Assembly (NCBI GenBank): GCA_021730285.1
Contig: CP082962.1
Span: 4,039,501 to 4,103,500 of the forward strand
Source: Desulfovibrio sp. JY
GTDB lineage: Bacteria > Desulfobacterota > Desulfovibrionia > Desulfovibrionales > Desulfovibrionaceae
Direction of reading: 5' to 3'
DNA: 64,000 nucleotides
Shown here: positions 18,747-28,168 of the stretch, piece by piece
How the letters are laid out: each line of letters starts with the position of its first letter
How positions within the stretch are numbered: the stretch's first letter is position 1
Position numbers and translations under genes: made by a program
Notes under the pieces: model-generated
The model's input: the letters and a program-made list of their open reading frames with translations, nothing else
What the model was told of the DNA's origin: nothing
The model's database searches: none

Positions 18747-19718
18747 CTATGCCGAAGGCTGATCAACACGGGCGCGCAGATGCAGATTCTCCAGAAAAAG
18801 GGCAAGATTTTCCGCCACCATGGCCACGAAGGCCTTGAGTTCCTCGGTGACGGGCAGGGGACGCGGGTCGGCCAGGGTGAGGACCCCCCGGGTCTTCTTG
18901 GAAAAACGGATGGGCAGACACAGCACGCTTTTGTAATCCCCGCCCGGGGCGTCCAGGCCGAAAAGCGGCAGCCGCGCCGCGCCGGCCTCGTCGCCGTCGC
19001 CGGAAAAAACCGGAGTCTGGTTCTTGAAAACCCAGCCCACCAGCCCCTGCCCCACCGGGAATCGCCTGGCCGCGTCGCGCCCGCCGGGAAACGGGCTTTC
19101 ATTGGCCCCTTCCAGAAAATACGAGCGCCCGGATTCGTCGCGCACGGTCAGGATGCAGTAGCGGTAGCCCGTGGTGCTGGCCAAAAGTTCCAACAGCCCG
19201 GAACGAAAGGCCGTCCATTTGGGATGGCTTTTGTGCAAGGTGGCGATAAGGCGCAGGCATTGGTAGAAACGGTGCTCGCCGAGACTCGTTTCCACCTCGC
19301 GGGATTTGGCCAGATGATAGCCGGCCAGGTTGGCGAACTGGGAGAGAATTTTGAGGTCTTTGTCGCCGAAGGTGTAGGTCTTGCGGCTGTCCAGGCAAAG
19401 CGCTCCGCCGGTTGCGGCCACGGGATAGCCCATAAAAGCCCGGATGCGCTCCTCTTCCCCGCCCCGGTAATAGCCGAGTACCCCCCGGCGCTGGTCGAAA
19501 TTGCTGATGAGAAGCGGCTTGCCTTCGCGCAAGATCCAGCCCACCAGCCCCATGCCCGGCGCGACCGCCGCCTCGCGATCAAGGTTGTCGCTGAGGCTGA
19601 AGAAGGCCTGGATGCGGCACTCCTCGCCGCTCGGACCGGGCAGAAACAGCACGGCCGAATAAGCGTCGAAGACGTTGCCGACAATGGCCAGGAGCTGGTC
19701 GTAAAACGGTGCGTCCAT
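18747..19718 (-). CDS. tandem GAF-domain protein
   Basis: 323 residues made of two GAF-like modules: about 5-140 (with GMGLVGWILREGKPLLISNF) and about 165-310 (with VGQGLVGWVFKNQTPVFSG). The repeated G.GLVGWV motif shows an internal duplication. No kinase, GGDEF or DNA-binding output domain follows, so it may be a stand-alone sensor or scaffold. It lies about 80 bases upstream of mreB on the same strand and could be cotranscribed. Ligand unknown. Confidence 0.75.
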   Translation of the reverse strand: MDAPFYDQLLAIVGNVFDAYSAVLFLPGPSGEECRIQAFFSLSDNLDREAAVAPGMGLVGWILREGKPLLISNFDQRRGVLGYYRGGEEERIRAFMGYPVAATGGALCLDSRKTYTFGDKDLKILSQFANLAGYHLAKSREVETSLGEHRFYQCLRLIATLHKSHPKWTAFRSGLLELLASTTGYRYCILTVRDESGRSYFLEGANESPFPGGRDAARRFPVGQGLVGWVFKNQTPVFSGDGDEAGAARLPLFGLDAPGGDYKSVLCLPIRFSKKTRGVLTLADPRPLPVTEELKAFVAMVAENLALFLENLHLRARVDQPSA

Positions 19719-20087
19719 TATGTCGCTTCAGGCGTTCCCGCCGGCAATGCCCGCTGGGGAAAACGGGGCGGTTTCCTTCACGTGGGGCGCGGTAGCAACC
19801 GCTGGCCCGGGGCGGCCCGCCTGAAAGTGGCGCAACCGACCGCGAATCATGTGCTTTTCGTTTCCCGGCCGACCCCCAGCCCGACCGCACCATGTCCCGC
19901 CACCATACGAGGCGCGCCCTGCCGCGTCAAATTTTGCAGTCTCCCGTAAGCGCACCCCACGGGAGGCTCTTTATAAAAATTCCGAAGTGGGTTATCCAAA
20001 TATTTTATCCTGGTCTGGCACCCTTGCCTCCGTCGAGGGACGGCCGGCCGGGATGGCAAAAAGACCCCAGCAACACGCGGGACAGAT
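19719..20087. other. divergent intergenic region
   Basis: Separates the minus-strand GAF/mreB genes from the plus-strand 585-residue gene. A short AT-rich patch lies at 19970-20010, but I see no clear sigma70 or sigma54 promoter, hairpin or small gene. Confidence 0.4.
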
Positions 20088-21845
20088 ATGAGCTTCGATT
20101 GGACCAAGGCATTCAGCCAGGTGGCCGAGGCACCCTTCTTTCAGGACGACCCGCGCCCGAAGGAAGGGGATATCCTGCGTGTCCAATCCCTGCCCGACCT
20201 CAAGCGCTTTCTCGACTGGGTCCACATCAAACTGTGCCTGCTCAAGCCCTATTGCGAACACGACAACTACCCGGTGGTGGATTTCCGCGAACTTTTGCCC
20301 TCCTTCGAGGCCGACGCCTTCGAATACAAGGAGCTGCCCGGCTTTTCCATGGTGGCGCTCGGTCGGCCGCTCAAATATTTCCAGGAAATTTTCCAATACG
20401 ACATCCTGCACTGCCTGCTCGACTACGCCGACGAGACCTACCGGGACCAGTGCCCGCTGGAATCCTCCATCTTCGCCCAGAACACCCGGGCCTTCTGCGC
20501 CCACCTGCCCAAGTCGGCCCAGGACCAGTTCCGCAAGGAATTCACCGACGTGGACGTCACGAGCCTGGAGAACTACGCCGCACTTTTGCCCACCGTCCTC
20601 CAGATGGACCGGGCCCACGTCATGTCCCTCGACAGCCAGAACGACTTCTACCTCTCCGGCGTCTACTGCTCGTTCCCGTCCTACCTCGATACGGAACTCA
20701 AACGCTTCGGGCTCAACATCAAGAAATTCCTGGTCGGCGACGACCGGCGCTACGAGCGGCACCGCAATTTCGTCTACCAGTTCCTCATGGAGCTTTACGG
20801 CTTCCCCATCGTGTCCGAGCGCCGCACCTCCTCGGCCCTTTTCGCCCGGCGTCTTTTCCGCATGGGCGAGAAGTTCATGGTGCGGGTGCTCGGCCAGACC
20901 GACCGGACCATCACCTCGCTCTACTCCCATCCCGAGGCCCGGTTTTATCCCCGCGTGGAAAAAATCGCCCTGGTCGGCGTGGACAAGACCCAGACCGAGG
21001 CCATCAAGGCCCTTGGCGAGGGCGGCTATTTCATCGATCCCGACCGGCGGGTGGTCATCGTGCGGGTGCTCTACCGCCAGCACAAATACGACCCCAACAA
21101 CGTCCGCCAGGACCGGGCCTTGTCCGTGGCCGCCCAGGAAATCATCCATCCCATTACCGGACAAGCCTTCTCCAAGCTCAACCTCGTCAAGGACACCTAC
21201 AGCCTCTTTCTGCGCCTAAACGACATCGTGCGCGGTGAATACAACGGCCGCATCGTCTACAAGCGCAACGAGATCGTGGAAAACACCGACACCCACGAAA
21301 AAAAGCTCAAGTTCCTCTACTCCTGGCTGTCCAAGCACCAGCGTCGCATCATCGGCTATTCCGACGAATTCTATTCCAATGTCGTCAAGGTGCTCGACAA
21401 TTACATGCTCAATGCCGACCATTATGATGATTTCAACGCCGTGCGGGAACTCTACCAGGAGGTCTGGTCAAAATATAGCTACATCCAGCAGGCCCGCAAG
21501 GTGAAGATGCTCGAGGATCTCCAGGACCGCAACTACAAGGGTGAAAACCTCACCTACCAGCGCATGCTCTCGCTTTTTACCGAGATACTGAATGATCTCA
21601 AGTTCGAGATCGTCAACTACTTCGATTCCCTTGTGGAGCGCGTGCTTTCCCTGGGCGACATGATCCTCAACGATCGCTACCTGCTGCGCCATTACATCCG
21701 CAAGAAGGACACGGAGCTGACCGCTTATGGCCAGTCCGTGAAAAAGACCTATGGCCGTCTGGTGGCCCTGCTCGATGAGTTCCGGGCCATCCGCAAGACC
21801 AAAAAGGAACAGGGCATCGTCGTCCCCCTGCTGGCGCAAAGCTGA
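20088..21845 (+). CDS. conserved protein of unknown function, 585 residues
   Basis: I do not recognise this protein. It is soluble-looking, with no signal peptide or transmembrane helix, rich in aromatic and charged residues, and mostly helical, especially in the C-terminal third. ATG at 20088 has only a weak GGGA upstream. It has the base composition of core genes, so it is probably a lineage-specific core gene. The next gene, gcvT, starts 39 bases downstream on the same strand. Confidence 0.75.
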   Translation: MSFDWTKAFSQVAEAPFFQDDPRPKEGDILRVQSLPDLKRFLDWVHIKLCLLKPYCEHDNYPVVDFRELLPSFEADAFEYKELPGFSMVALGRPLKYFQEIFQYDILHCLLDYADETYRDQCPLESSIFAQNTRAFCAHLPKSAQDQFRKEFTDVDVTSLENYAALLPTVLQMDRAHVMSLDSQNDFYLSGVYCSFPSYLDTELKRFGLNIKKFLVGDDRRYERHRNFVYQFLMELYGFPIVSERRTSSALFARRLFRMGEKFMVRVLGQTDRTITSLYSHPEARFYPRVEKIALVGVDKTQTEAIKALGEGGYFIDPDRRVVIVRVLYRQHKYDPNNVRQDRALSVAAQEIIHPITGQAFSKLNLVKDTYSLFLRLNDIVRGEYNGRIVYKRNEIVENTDTHEKKLKFLYSWLSKHQRRIIGYSDEFYSNVVKVLDNYMLNADHYDDFNAVRELYQEVWSKYSYIQQARKVKMLEDLQDRNYKGENLTYQRMLSLFTEILNDLKFEIVNYFDSLVERVLSLGDMILNDRYLLRHYIRKKDTELTAYGQSVKKTYGRLVALLDEFRAIRKTKKEQGIVVPLLAQS

Positions 21846-21884
21846 CGTCTCGCGCATATTGCAACCCACAAGCGGAGCATTTTC

Positions 21885-22973
21885 GTGCAACATCTCGTAA
21901 AAACACCCCTTTCGGACTGGAACCACGACCATGGGGCCAAGATGGTTCCCTTCGCCGGCTTCGACATGCCCGTGCAGTACGCCTCCATCCTGGCCGAGCA
22001 CGAGCAGACCCGCCAAAAAGCCGCTGTTTTCGACATCTGCCACATGGGCGAATTCTACCTCTCCGGCCAGGGCGCGGCGGCGGCCCTTGGGTTGGCCGTC
22101 ACCCACGACCTGGAGACCCTGGCCCCGGGCAAATGCCGCTACGGCTTTTTGCTCAACGATGCCGGCGGCGTGGTCGACGACCTCATCATCTATTGCCTGG
22201 ACGCCGACAGCTACATGCTCGTGGTCAACGGCGCGCGCATCGATGTGGATTTCGAAACCGTCAAATCGCGGTTGCCGGCAGGGCTCACCTTCACCGACGC
22301 CTCGGCCGAAACGGCCAAGATCGACCTGCAGGGACCGCTGGCCTTCGATGTGCTCAAGGACCGCGTGCCGGGCGATTTTTCGGGACTCAAATACTTCAAC
22401 TTCGCCTGGACGGACTTCGAGGGACAAAAGCTCATGGTCAGCCGCACCGGCTACACGGGCGAACTCGGCTACGAACTGTTTCTGCCGGCCGGCAAGGCCG
22501 TGGCACTGTGGGAGGCGCTTTTGGCCGATCCCCGGGTGGCCCCGGCCGGACTCGGCGCGCGCGACACCCTGCGCCTGGAAATGGGCTATCCCCTCTACGG
22601 CCAGGATCTCGACGAAGACCATACCCCGGCCGAGGCCGGCTACGGCTGGCTGCTCACCTCCCCCGCCGAGTACGCGGGCAAAAAGGGGGCGGGGACCCTC
22701 CGTCAAAAGCTCATCGCTTTGGAAATCCCCGGACGGCGCAGCGCCCGCCACGGCGACGCGGTTATGGACAAGGCCGGCAAGACCGTGGGCGTGGTAACAA
22801 GCGCCTCCTTCGCCCCAAGCCTGTCCCATGCCATCGCCCTGGCCTACGTCGCCGCCGACGCGGCCGAGGCCAAAAGCTTCACGATCGCGGCGGCCCGGGC
22901 CGAACTGCCGGCCATTCGCCACGCCCTGCCCTTCTACAAGTCCGGCACCGCCCGCAAGAGCGTGGCGGGGTAG
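21885..22973 (+). CDS. gcvT: aminomethyltransferase (glycine cleavage system T protein)
   Basis: 362 residues, usual length. N-terminal VPFAGFDMPVQYASILAEH and AAVFDICHMGEFYLSG, SRTGYTGELGYELF and the GARDTLRLEMGYPLYG motif are diagnostic of GcvT, which transfers the aminomethyl group to tetrahydrofolate. GTG start at 21885 with GGAG upstream. gcvH and gcvP are not in the window. Confidence 0.92.
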   Translation: MQHLVKTPLSDWNHDHGAKMVPFAGFDMPVQYASILAEHEQTRQKAAVFDICHMGEFYLSGQGAAAALGLAVTHDLETLAPGKCRYGFLLNDAGGVVDDLIIYCLDADSYMLVVNGARIDVDFETVKSRLPAGLTFTDASAETAKIDLQGPLAFDVLKDRVPGDFSGLKYFNFAWTDFEGQKLMVSRTGYTGELGYELFLPAGKAVALWEALLADPRVAPAGLGARDTLRLEMGYPLYGQDLDEDHTPAEAGYGWLLTSPAEYAGKKGAGTLRQKLIALEIPGRRSARHGDAVMDKAGKTVGVVTSASFAPSLSHAIALAYVAADAAEAKSFTIAAARAELPAIRHALPFYKSGTARKSVAG

Positions 22974-23002
22974 GAAGAAAGAAGAAGAAAGGCCTCCGGC
23001 GG

Positions 23003-23038
23003 CCAGGGGGAAACTTTTTGAAAAAAGTTTCCCCCTGG
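23003..23038. repeat. dispersed hairpin repeat, type A, copy 2
   Basis: 17-bp perfect stem CCAGGGGGAAACTTTTT (23003-23019) with 23022-23038, then GACCCCCTTCAAAAACTT. It follows gcvT by 29 bases and lies just before rsmE on the same strand. No type B partner is present here. Confidence 0.85.
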
Positions 23039-23079
23039 ACCCCCTTCAAAAACTTCTAAAGGGGTTGTGAAGCCTGGCC

Positions 23080-23826
23080 ATGGGCAGACCCGACGCATTT
23101 TACATTCCCCCCGAGGCCTTCGGGGAACCCTACGTCCTGACCGGCGGAGAGGCGGCGCATTGCGCCAAAGTGCTGCGCAAGAAAACCGGGGAAATCATCC
23201 GGGCCTTCGACGGCGAAGGGCATGAGGGCCTTTTTCGCATCACCACCGTGTCCCGGGACCGCGTCGATCTGGAAGTGCAGTCCCTGGCCGAAGTGCCTCT
23301 TCCGGCGACGCGTCTTTTCCTCGCCGCCGGATTTTCCCGCTCCACCCGGCGTGATTTCTTCCTGGAAAAAGCCGTGGAACTGGGCGCGGCCGGCATCCGT
23401 TTCTGGCAGGCCGCCCACAGCCAGGGCCGCATGCCGGATGCCCCCAAGGACTCCTGGAACGCGACGCTCGTTGCCGCAGCCAAACAGTGCGGCGCGGCCC
23501 GGTTGCCCGAACTGGACGTGGTCCCGGGCGGCGCCGCCGGCCTCGTGGCCGCTTGTTCCCACCGCTTCGACCGCCGCTATCTCCTGTGGGAAGCGCCGGG
23601 ACTCGATCGCCGTATCCGTCTGGACGACGTCGGCGCGCCGGGCGAGGCTCTCTTCGTGCTCGGGCCCGAAGGCGGGCTTACGGACGCCGAAGCCCGGACC
23701 TTCCAGGACGCCGGCTACGCGCCCGTAAGCCTTGGCGAGCGAGTACTGCGCTTTGAGACGGCAGCCCTGGCCGTCCTGGCCCTGGGGCTGGCCGCCCCCC
23801 CGCTCCCCGCCCCATCCCAGGGTTGA
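23080..23826 (+). CDS. rsmE: 16S rRNA (uracil-1498-N3)-methyltransferase
   Basis: 248 residues. SPOUT-fold RsmE signatures: HCAKVLRKKTGE near the N-terminus, FFLEKAVELGAAGI, and the knot motif VLGPEGGLTDAEA followed by SLGERVLRFETAALAVLA. Modifies U1498 of 16S rRNA using S-adenosylmethionine. It follows gcvT after a type A hairpin. Confidence 0.95.
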   Translation: MGRPDAFYIPPEAFGEPYVLTGGEAAHCAKVLRKKTGEIIRAFDGEGHEGLFRITTVSRDRVDLEVQSLAEVPLPATRLFLAAGFSRSTRRDFFLEKAVELGAAGIRFWQAAHSQGRMPDAPKDSWNATLVAAAKQCGAARLPELDVVPGGAAGLVAACSHRFDRRYLLWEAPGLDRRIRLDDVGAPGEALFVLGPEGGLTDAEARTFQDAGYAPVSLGERVLRFETAALAVLALGLAAPPLPAPSQG

Positions 23827-23932
23827 TTCCGGCTTTATCAAACCGCCCAAACCCGCTATGAAGAGGGAGTCGCACGTTTGTCGGGCGACGCGCCAAACCG
23901 CCGGGAAGCCCCGCCCGGTACCGAGGAGCCGC

Positions 23933-24310
23933 ATGGGAGAGGACAAACGCCGGCGCAGCCGGGTCTGCGCCCACTTCGACGCCTACGTCTACATAGACGG
24001 CGAAAAAATACCGGTCAGCACCGAGAACATCAGCATGAAAGGCGCCCTGTTCCGTCCGGAGCCCCGGCTGGCCGAAGGACGCGAGTGCACCCTCGTCTTC
24101 AGTCTGGCCAAGGACATCAAGGTCCGGCTCAAAGGCCAGATCGTACGCGCCAACGACGAGGGGCTGGCCATCGATTTCGAGAGCATGGACGAAAACGCCT
24201 TTTTCCATCTGCGCAACATGGTGCGCTACTCGGCCGACGACGCGGACAAGATCGACGAGGAACTGCAGGTTCCGGCCTTCGAGCCTGGGCGCGACGGAGA
24301 CGACCGATGA
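23933..24310 (+). CDS. PilZ-domain protein
   Basis: 125 residues. The RRRSRV segment near the N-terminus and the STENISMKGALF segment match the RxxxR...(D/N)xSxxG c-di-GMP-binding motif of PilZ; the first Asp position is Asn here. ATG at 23933 has GAGGAG 5 bases upstream. The stop overlaps the start of the TPR gene by 4 bases. Likely a c-di-GMP effector. Confidence 0.8.
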   Translation: MGEDKRRRSRVCAHFDAYVYIDGEKIPVSTENISMKGALFRPEPRLAEGRECTLVFSLAKDIKVRLKGQIVRANDEGLAIDFESMDENAFFHLRNMVRYSADDADKIDEELQVPAFEPGRDGDDR

Positions 24311-24930
24311 TGCGCCCACTCCGTCTGCTCGCCGCCGTCTGTGCCGTGGCCGCCCTGGCCGTCACCCTGCCGCAAGCGGTCCCGGCCGGCGGCCTGGACC
24401 AGGCCAAAGCGGGGCTTAACGCCCTGGCAAAAGGCAATTACTCCAAAGCGATAACCAACCTGACCGAAGCCATCGATTCCAACGAGTTGCCCGAGGAGAA
24501 AGCCTACCTGTTCTATACGGCCCGGGGAAATGCCCGCAAGGCCGACGGTGACACGCTTGCGGCCATCGAGGACTATTCCGCCGCGCTCCAAAAAAATCCT
24601 CACTACGCGCCGGCGGCCTTCAACCGGGGCAACGCCCAGTTCGCCCTGCGCCATTACGACAAGGCCATCGCGGATTATTCCCTGGCCCTGGACATCGACG
24701 TGGCCAACGCCAAGGCGCTCAACAACCGGGGCGCGGCCTGGTTCAAAAAGGGCAATCTGCAAAGCGCCCTGGCCAACTATACCCTGGCCATCGCCATCAA
24801 CGGCGACGACCCGGATATCTATCTCAACCGGGGCAAGGTCTACGAGGCCATGGGGGAACCGGAAAAAGCCCGCGAGGACTTTCTCCAGGTCAAAAAGATC
24901 GATCCTTCGGCCAAGACGCCCCTCGATTGA
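24307..24930 (+). CDS. exported tetratricopeptide repeat protein
   Basis: 207 residues. Signal peptide at 1-27 (LLAAVCAVAALAVTLPQAVPA) and about five TPR units with the pattern A..NRG.A....G....A..DY..A...., which indicates a periplasmic protein-interaction scaffold. Starts in an ATGATG at the PilZ stop, so the two are translationally coupled. Confidence 0.85.
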   Translation: MMRPLRLLAAVCAVAALAVTLPQAVPAGGLDQAKAGLNALAKGNYSKAITNLTEAIDSNELPEEKAYLFYTARGNARKADGDTLAAIEDYSAALQKNPHYAPAAFNRGNAQFALRHYDKAIADYSLALDIDVANAKALNNRGAAWFKKGNLQSALANYTLAIAINGDDPDIYLNRGKVYEAMGEPEKAREDFLQVKKIDPSAKTPLD

Positions 24931-25065
24931 GGCCGCCGGCCGGCCTCCCGCGCCCGGGCATCGGCTGAAGGGTATTTTGTCACGCCCCGCACCACGCCCT
25001 TGACGCATGATCGGCTCCGTGGTTTCATCCCCATGCTGCGATAAACTCCCAACAAGAGGTGCACC

Positions 25066-25374
25066 ATGGGCCTTCGAACCACCACACTCCTGGCAGGCGT
25101 GTTTTTCCTTTTCCTGTTTGCCTTTGCCATGGCCACGCCGGCAACCGCCGGTGACATCCTCCTGGCGCAAGGCCCCCCCATGCAAGGCCAGTCCGGTCGC
25201 CCCATGGGCGGAGGCGGCCAGGGCGGCGGCCAAAACAGCTGCATGCAGAGCTACCAGCGTTGCGTCATGATCTGCGCCGGCGTGGCCAACTGCATCAACA
25301 ACTGCAACGTGGGTTATGCCATGTGCACCAAGCAGGGCGGCGGCCAGGGCGGCGGCCCGAGACCGGGTAAGTAA
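25066..25374 (+). CDS. small exported six-cysteine protein with twin CX3C
   Basis: 102 residues. A signal peptide is cleaved near TATA-GD (residue 28). The mature part has Gly/Gln-rich flanks around six cysteines at C59, C66, C70, C76, C80 and C87, giving the mirror-symmetric pattern CX6CX3CX5CX3CX6C. AAGAGGTG precedes the ATG. No family recognised; could bind metal or form a disulfide-bonded helical hairpin. Confidence 0.75.
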   Translation: MGLRTTTLLAGVFFLFLFAFAMATPATAGDILLAQGPPMQGQSGRPMGGGGQGGGQNSCMQSYQRCVMICAGVANCINNCNVGYAMCTKQGGGQGGGPRPGK

Positions 25375-25391
25375 CTTCGCGCCAGGAAGCC

Positions 25392-25428
25392 CGGGGGAGA
25401 ACCTTTTTGAAAAAAGGTTCCTCCCCCG
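25392..25428. repeat. dispersed hairpin repeat, type A, copy 3
   Basis: Stem CGGGGGAGAACCTTTTT with 25411-25428, one G bulged. It sits 17 bases past the six-cysteine gene and directly before a type B unit. Confidence 0.8.
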
Positions 25429-25453
25429 TTGAAAAGTTTAGGAAAGGGAGAGC

Positions 25454-25494
25454 GCGAGAGGGGAGAACCCTTTTTAAAGGGTTTCCCCTCTCGC
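25454..25494. repeat. dispersed hairpin repeat, type B, copy 3
   Basis: GCGAGAGGGGAGAACCCTTT arm with AAAGGGTTTCCCCTCTCGC (25476-25494). The leading flank AAAGTTTAGGAAAGGGAGAGC (25434-25453) is shared with the other copies. It lies between convergent ends of the six-cysteine gene and nadB. Confidence 0.85.
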
Positions 25495-25520
25495 CCTTTT
25501 CTTTTCCGAACTCCTTCCCT

Positions 25521-27101
25521 CTAATCGATACGGTAGTGGCAGCCCAGGGAACGGCGATTTTGCATGGCCGCGATGGTGATGGTGTAGGCGGCCTGGCAGC
25601 CGTGGAAGAGGTCCACGATGGCTTTGGACAGGGGCGTTTCGCGGTAGAAGTCGTGGATGTGCTTGTTGAGTTCGCGCAGGTCCTCAAAGGCCCGCTTGAG
25701 CCGTGAGCTCGACCGGTTGATGCCCACGTAGTTCCACATGGTGTTGCGGATGGTGGCCCAGTCCTGGGCAATGAGCGCCGGGTCCTCGTTGCGGTTGGAG
25801 CCGGGGCTGACCCAGTCCGGGATGCTGTCCACCAGCCGGCGGCCGAGCGACGTCTTGTGTCCGGCCCGCTTGCCGATGTCGTGGCCGACGCTGTAGCCCC
25901 ACAGCAGGCACTCGAGCAGCGAGGTGCTGGCCAGCCGGTTGGCCCCGTGGATGCCGGTGCAGCCGCATTCGCCGGCGGCGTAGAGCCGTTCCAGGGTGGT
26001 GCGGCCGGCATTGTCGGTTAGCACGCCGCCGCAGAAGTAGTGGGCGGCCGGTACGACGGGAATGGGCTGCTTGGTGATGTCGATGCCGAGCTGGAGGCAG
26101 CCCTTGTACACGGTGGGGAAGTGCGTCTCCAGGCCTTTGACGTAGCTGGCCACGTCCAGATAGACGCAATCGTGGTCGGTTTTGAGCATCTCGGCCAGGA
26201 TGGCCCGGGTCACGATGTCGCGCGGGGCCAGGTCCGCCCTCGGGTCGTAGCGCTGCATGAAGGGCTCGCCCTTGTCGTTGACGAGCCGCGCCCCTTCGCC
26301 GCGAAGGGCCTCGGTGACCAGCAGCCGGCGTTCCGCCCGATGGAAAAGCGTGGTCGGATGGAACTGGACGTACTCCACGTTCATGACCTTGGCGAAGGCG
26401 CGCGAGGCCATGGCCAGAGCCGAACCTATGGAGGACCGAGTGTTGGAGGTATGCAGGAAAAGCCGGCCGCAACCGCCGGTGGCCAAAACCGTGTAGTCGG
26501 CCAGGATGGTTTCCACCTGCCCCGAGACCTCGTTTAGGACGTAGGCCCCCAGGCACTGGTTGAGCAGCTGGTACTTGAATTCCAGAAGCGTGGCGTGGTG
26601 GTGGGAGGTGAGCAGGTCCACGGCCGTGCGCCGGGCCAGGACCTTGATGGCCGGATTGGCCTTCACCGCCGCCATGAGCCCTTCCATGATGGCCCGGCCG
26701 GTGCGGTCGGCCATGTGGAGGATACGGGCCACGCTATGGCCGCCTTCCTTGCCCAGATGGTAACCGCCGCCCTCGCCCTTGCGGTCGAACGGCAGCTGCA
26801 AGCGGTCGATGAGCAGTTCCTGGACCACCTGCGGACCGCGTTTGGCCAGGTATTTGACGGCGCGCGGGTAGTTGTGCCGCCAGCCGCAGGTCAGCATGTC
26901 GCGTTCCAGAAGCTGGGGCGAATCCTCCTCCCCGCGAAAGACGATACCGCCCTGGGCCAGGGCGCTGTTGCCGTCGTCGAGGTCGTCCCCCGACGTCAGC
27001 AGAATCACTTCCAGGCCGGCGTCGGCCAGCGTCAGCGCCGCCGTGAGTCCGGCCACCCCTGATCCGACGACCAGGGCATTGGCGTGCATACGGTAGACCA
27101 T
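25521..27101 (-). CDS. nadB: L-aspartate oxidase
   Basis: 526 residues, within the NadB range. FAD-binding VVGSGVAGLTAAL at the N-terminus, NSALAQGGI, the RGEGARLVNDKGEPFM active-site region and GECGCTGIHGANRLASTSLLECL are diagnostic. Oxidises aspartate to iminoaspartate for quinolinate synthase. ATG at 27101 with GGAGAGG upstream. Last gene of the nadC-nadA-nadB operon. Fumarate can serve as electron acceptor in anaerobes. Confidence 0.97.
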   Translation of the reverse strand: MVYRMHANALVVGSGVAGLTAALTLADAGLEVILLTSGDDLDDGNSALAQGGIVFRGEEDSPQLLERDMLTCGWRHNYPRAVKYLAKRGPQVVQELLIDRLQLPFDRKGEGGGYHLGKEGGHSVARILHMADRTGRAIMEGLMAAVKANPAIKVLARRTAVDLLTSHHHATLLEFKYQLLNQCLGAYVLNEVSGQVETILADYTVLATGGCGRLFLHTSNTRSSIGSALAMASRAFAKVMNVEYVQFHPTTLFHRAERRLLVTEALRGEGARLVNDKGEPFMQRYDPRADLAPRDIVTRAILAEMLKTDHDCVYLDVASYVKGLETHFPTVYKGCLQLGIDITKQPIPVVPAAHYFCGGVLTDNAGRTTLERLYAAGECGCTGIHGANRLASTSLLECLLWGYSVGHDIGKRAGHKTSLGRRLVDSIPDWVSPGSNRNEDPALIAQDWATIRNTMWNYVGINRSSSRLKRAFEDLRELNKHIHDFYRETPLSKAIVDLFHGCQAAYTITIAAMQNRRSLGCHYRID

Positions 27102-27127
27102 GCGTCCTCTCCCATGCGGCCCGCGCG

Positions 27128-28159
27128 TCAGGCCGAAACTTCGAGCATTCGCGTCACGGCGGCGGTGGCCGGCACGCGGACGTCATCCGAAACGGTCACA
27201 GGCGCGGCCGCGTCCAGCCCTTCAAGCAGGGCGAGCAGGTTTTCCTCGGTCCCCTTGGCCATGTTCGAACAACTCGAGACGCAAAGGGGGCGAATCGTCT
27301 TTTCGCCCTGGTAGCGCCGGGCCAGCCGGGACACCAGATTGATCTCCGTGCCGATGACGATCTCCGCGCCCTGGGGAGCCTCGGCCACGTATTTGATGAT
27401 AAAGGAGGTGGAACCGGCGGCGTCGGCGGCCTGCACGGTTTCCGGGGCGCACTCGGGATGGACCACCACCTTGACTCCGGGGTGCGCCTTGCGCACGGCG
27501 GCGATGTCCCGGGCCTTGAACCGCGAATGGATCACGCACTGCCCGGGCCACAAAAGGACTTCGGCCTCCCCGGCCGCCTGTAAATCCAGGTGCGCGCCGC
27601 CGCCCCGGATATCGAGAATATGCCGGAGTTCGGGAGCCACGCCCAGGGCGTCGCAGGTATTTTGTCCGAGCATCTTGTCCGGCAGGAAAAGCACGCCCCG
27701 GCCCTGGTCCAGCGCCCAGCGCAGCATTTTCCCGGCATTGGCCGAGGTGCACACCGACCCGCCGCGCGCGCCGACGACCGCCTTCACCGCGGCCGAGGAG
27801 TTGACGTAGGTGAGCGGCAGCACGTCGCGGCCGGCGGCGCTTAGGCGGTCGAGCACCGTGGCCACCAGCGACGCCGGGGCCATCTCGGACATGACGCAGG
27901 CGGCGTCCGGGGCCGGGATGAGCACGCGCTGGCCCTCTTTGGCCAGCATGGCCGCGGTTTCGGCCATGAAAAACACGCCGCAAAAGACGATGTCCCGGGC
28001 GGTGAGTCCGGCCACCTTGCGGGAAAGTTCGAGGGAGTCGCCCAGGATGTCGGCATGGGCCACCACCGCGTCGCGCTGGTAGTGGTGGGCCAGGATGGCC
28101 AGGGACTCGCCCCGGCTGCGGCGAATCGCCGTAATCCGCTCGGCAAGGGAAGGGTTCAT
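27128..28159 (-). CDS. nadA: quinolinate synthase
   Basis: 343 residues. NadA condenses iminoaspartate with dihydroxyacetone phosphate on a 4Fe-4S cluster. The three ligand cysteines are in SVCTSANAG, PECAPETV and SSCSNMAKGT; the LAHHYQRDAV and CGVFFMAETAAML motifs are conserved. GGAGC, immediately after the nadC stop, is the ribosome binding site. Confidence 0.96.
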   Translation of the reverse strand: MNPSLAERITAIRRSRGESLAILAHHYQRDAVVAHADILGDSLELSRKVAGLTARDIVFCGVFFMAETAAMLAKEGQRVLIPAPDAACVMSEMAPASLVATVLDRLSAAGRDVLPLTYVNSSAAVKAVVGARGGSVCTSANAGKMLRWALDQGRGVLFLPDKMLGQNTCDALGVAPELRHILDIRGGGAHLDLQAAGEAEVLLWPGQCVIHSRFKARDIAAVRKAHPGVKVVVHPECAPETVQAADAAGSTSFIIKYVAEAPQGAEIVIGTEINLVSRLARRYQGEKTIRPLCVSSCSNMAKGTEENLLALLEGLDAAAPVTVSDDVRVPATAAVTRMLEVSA

Positions 28160-28168
28160 GGGGGCTCC

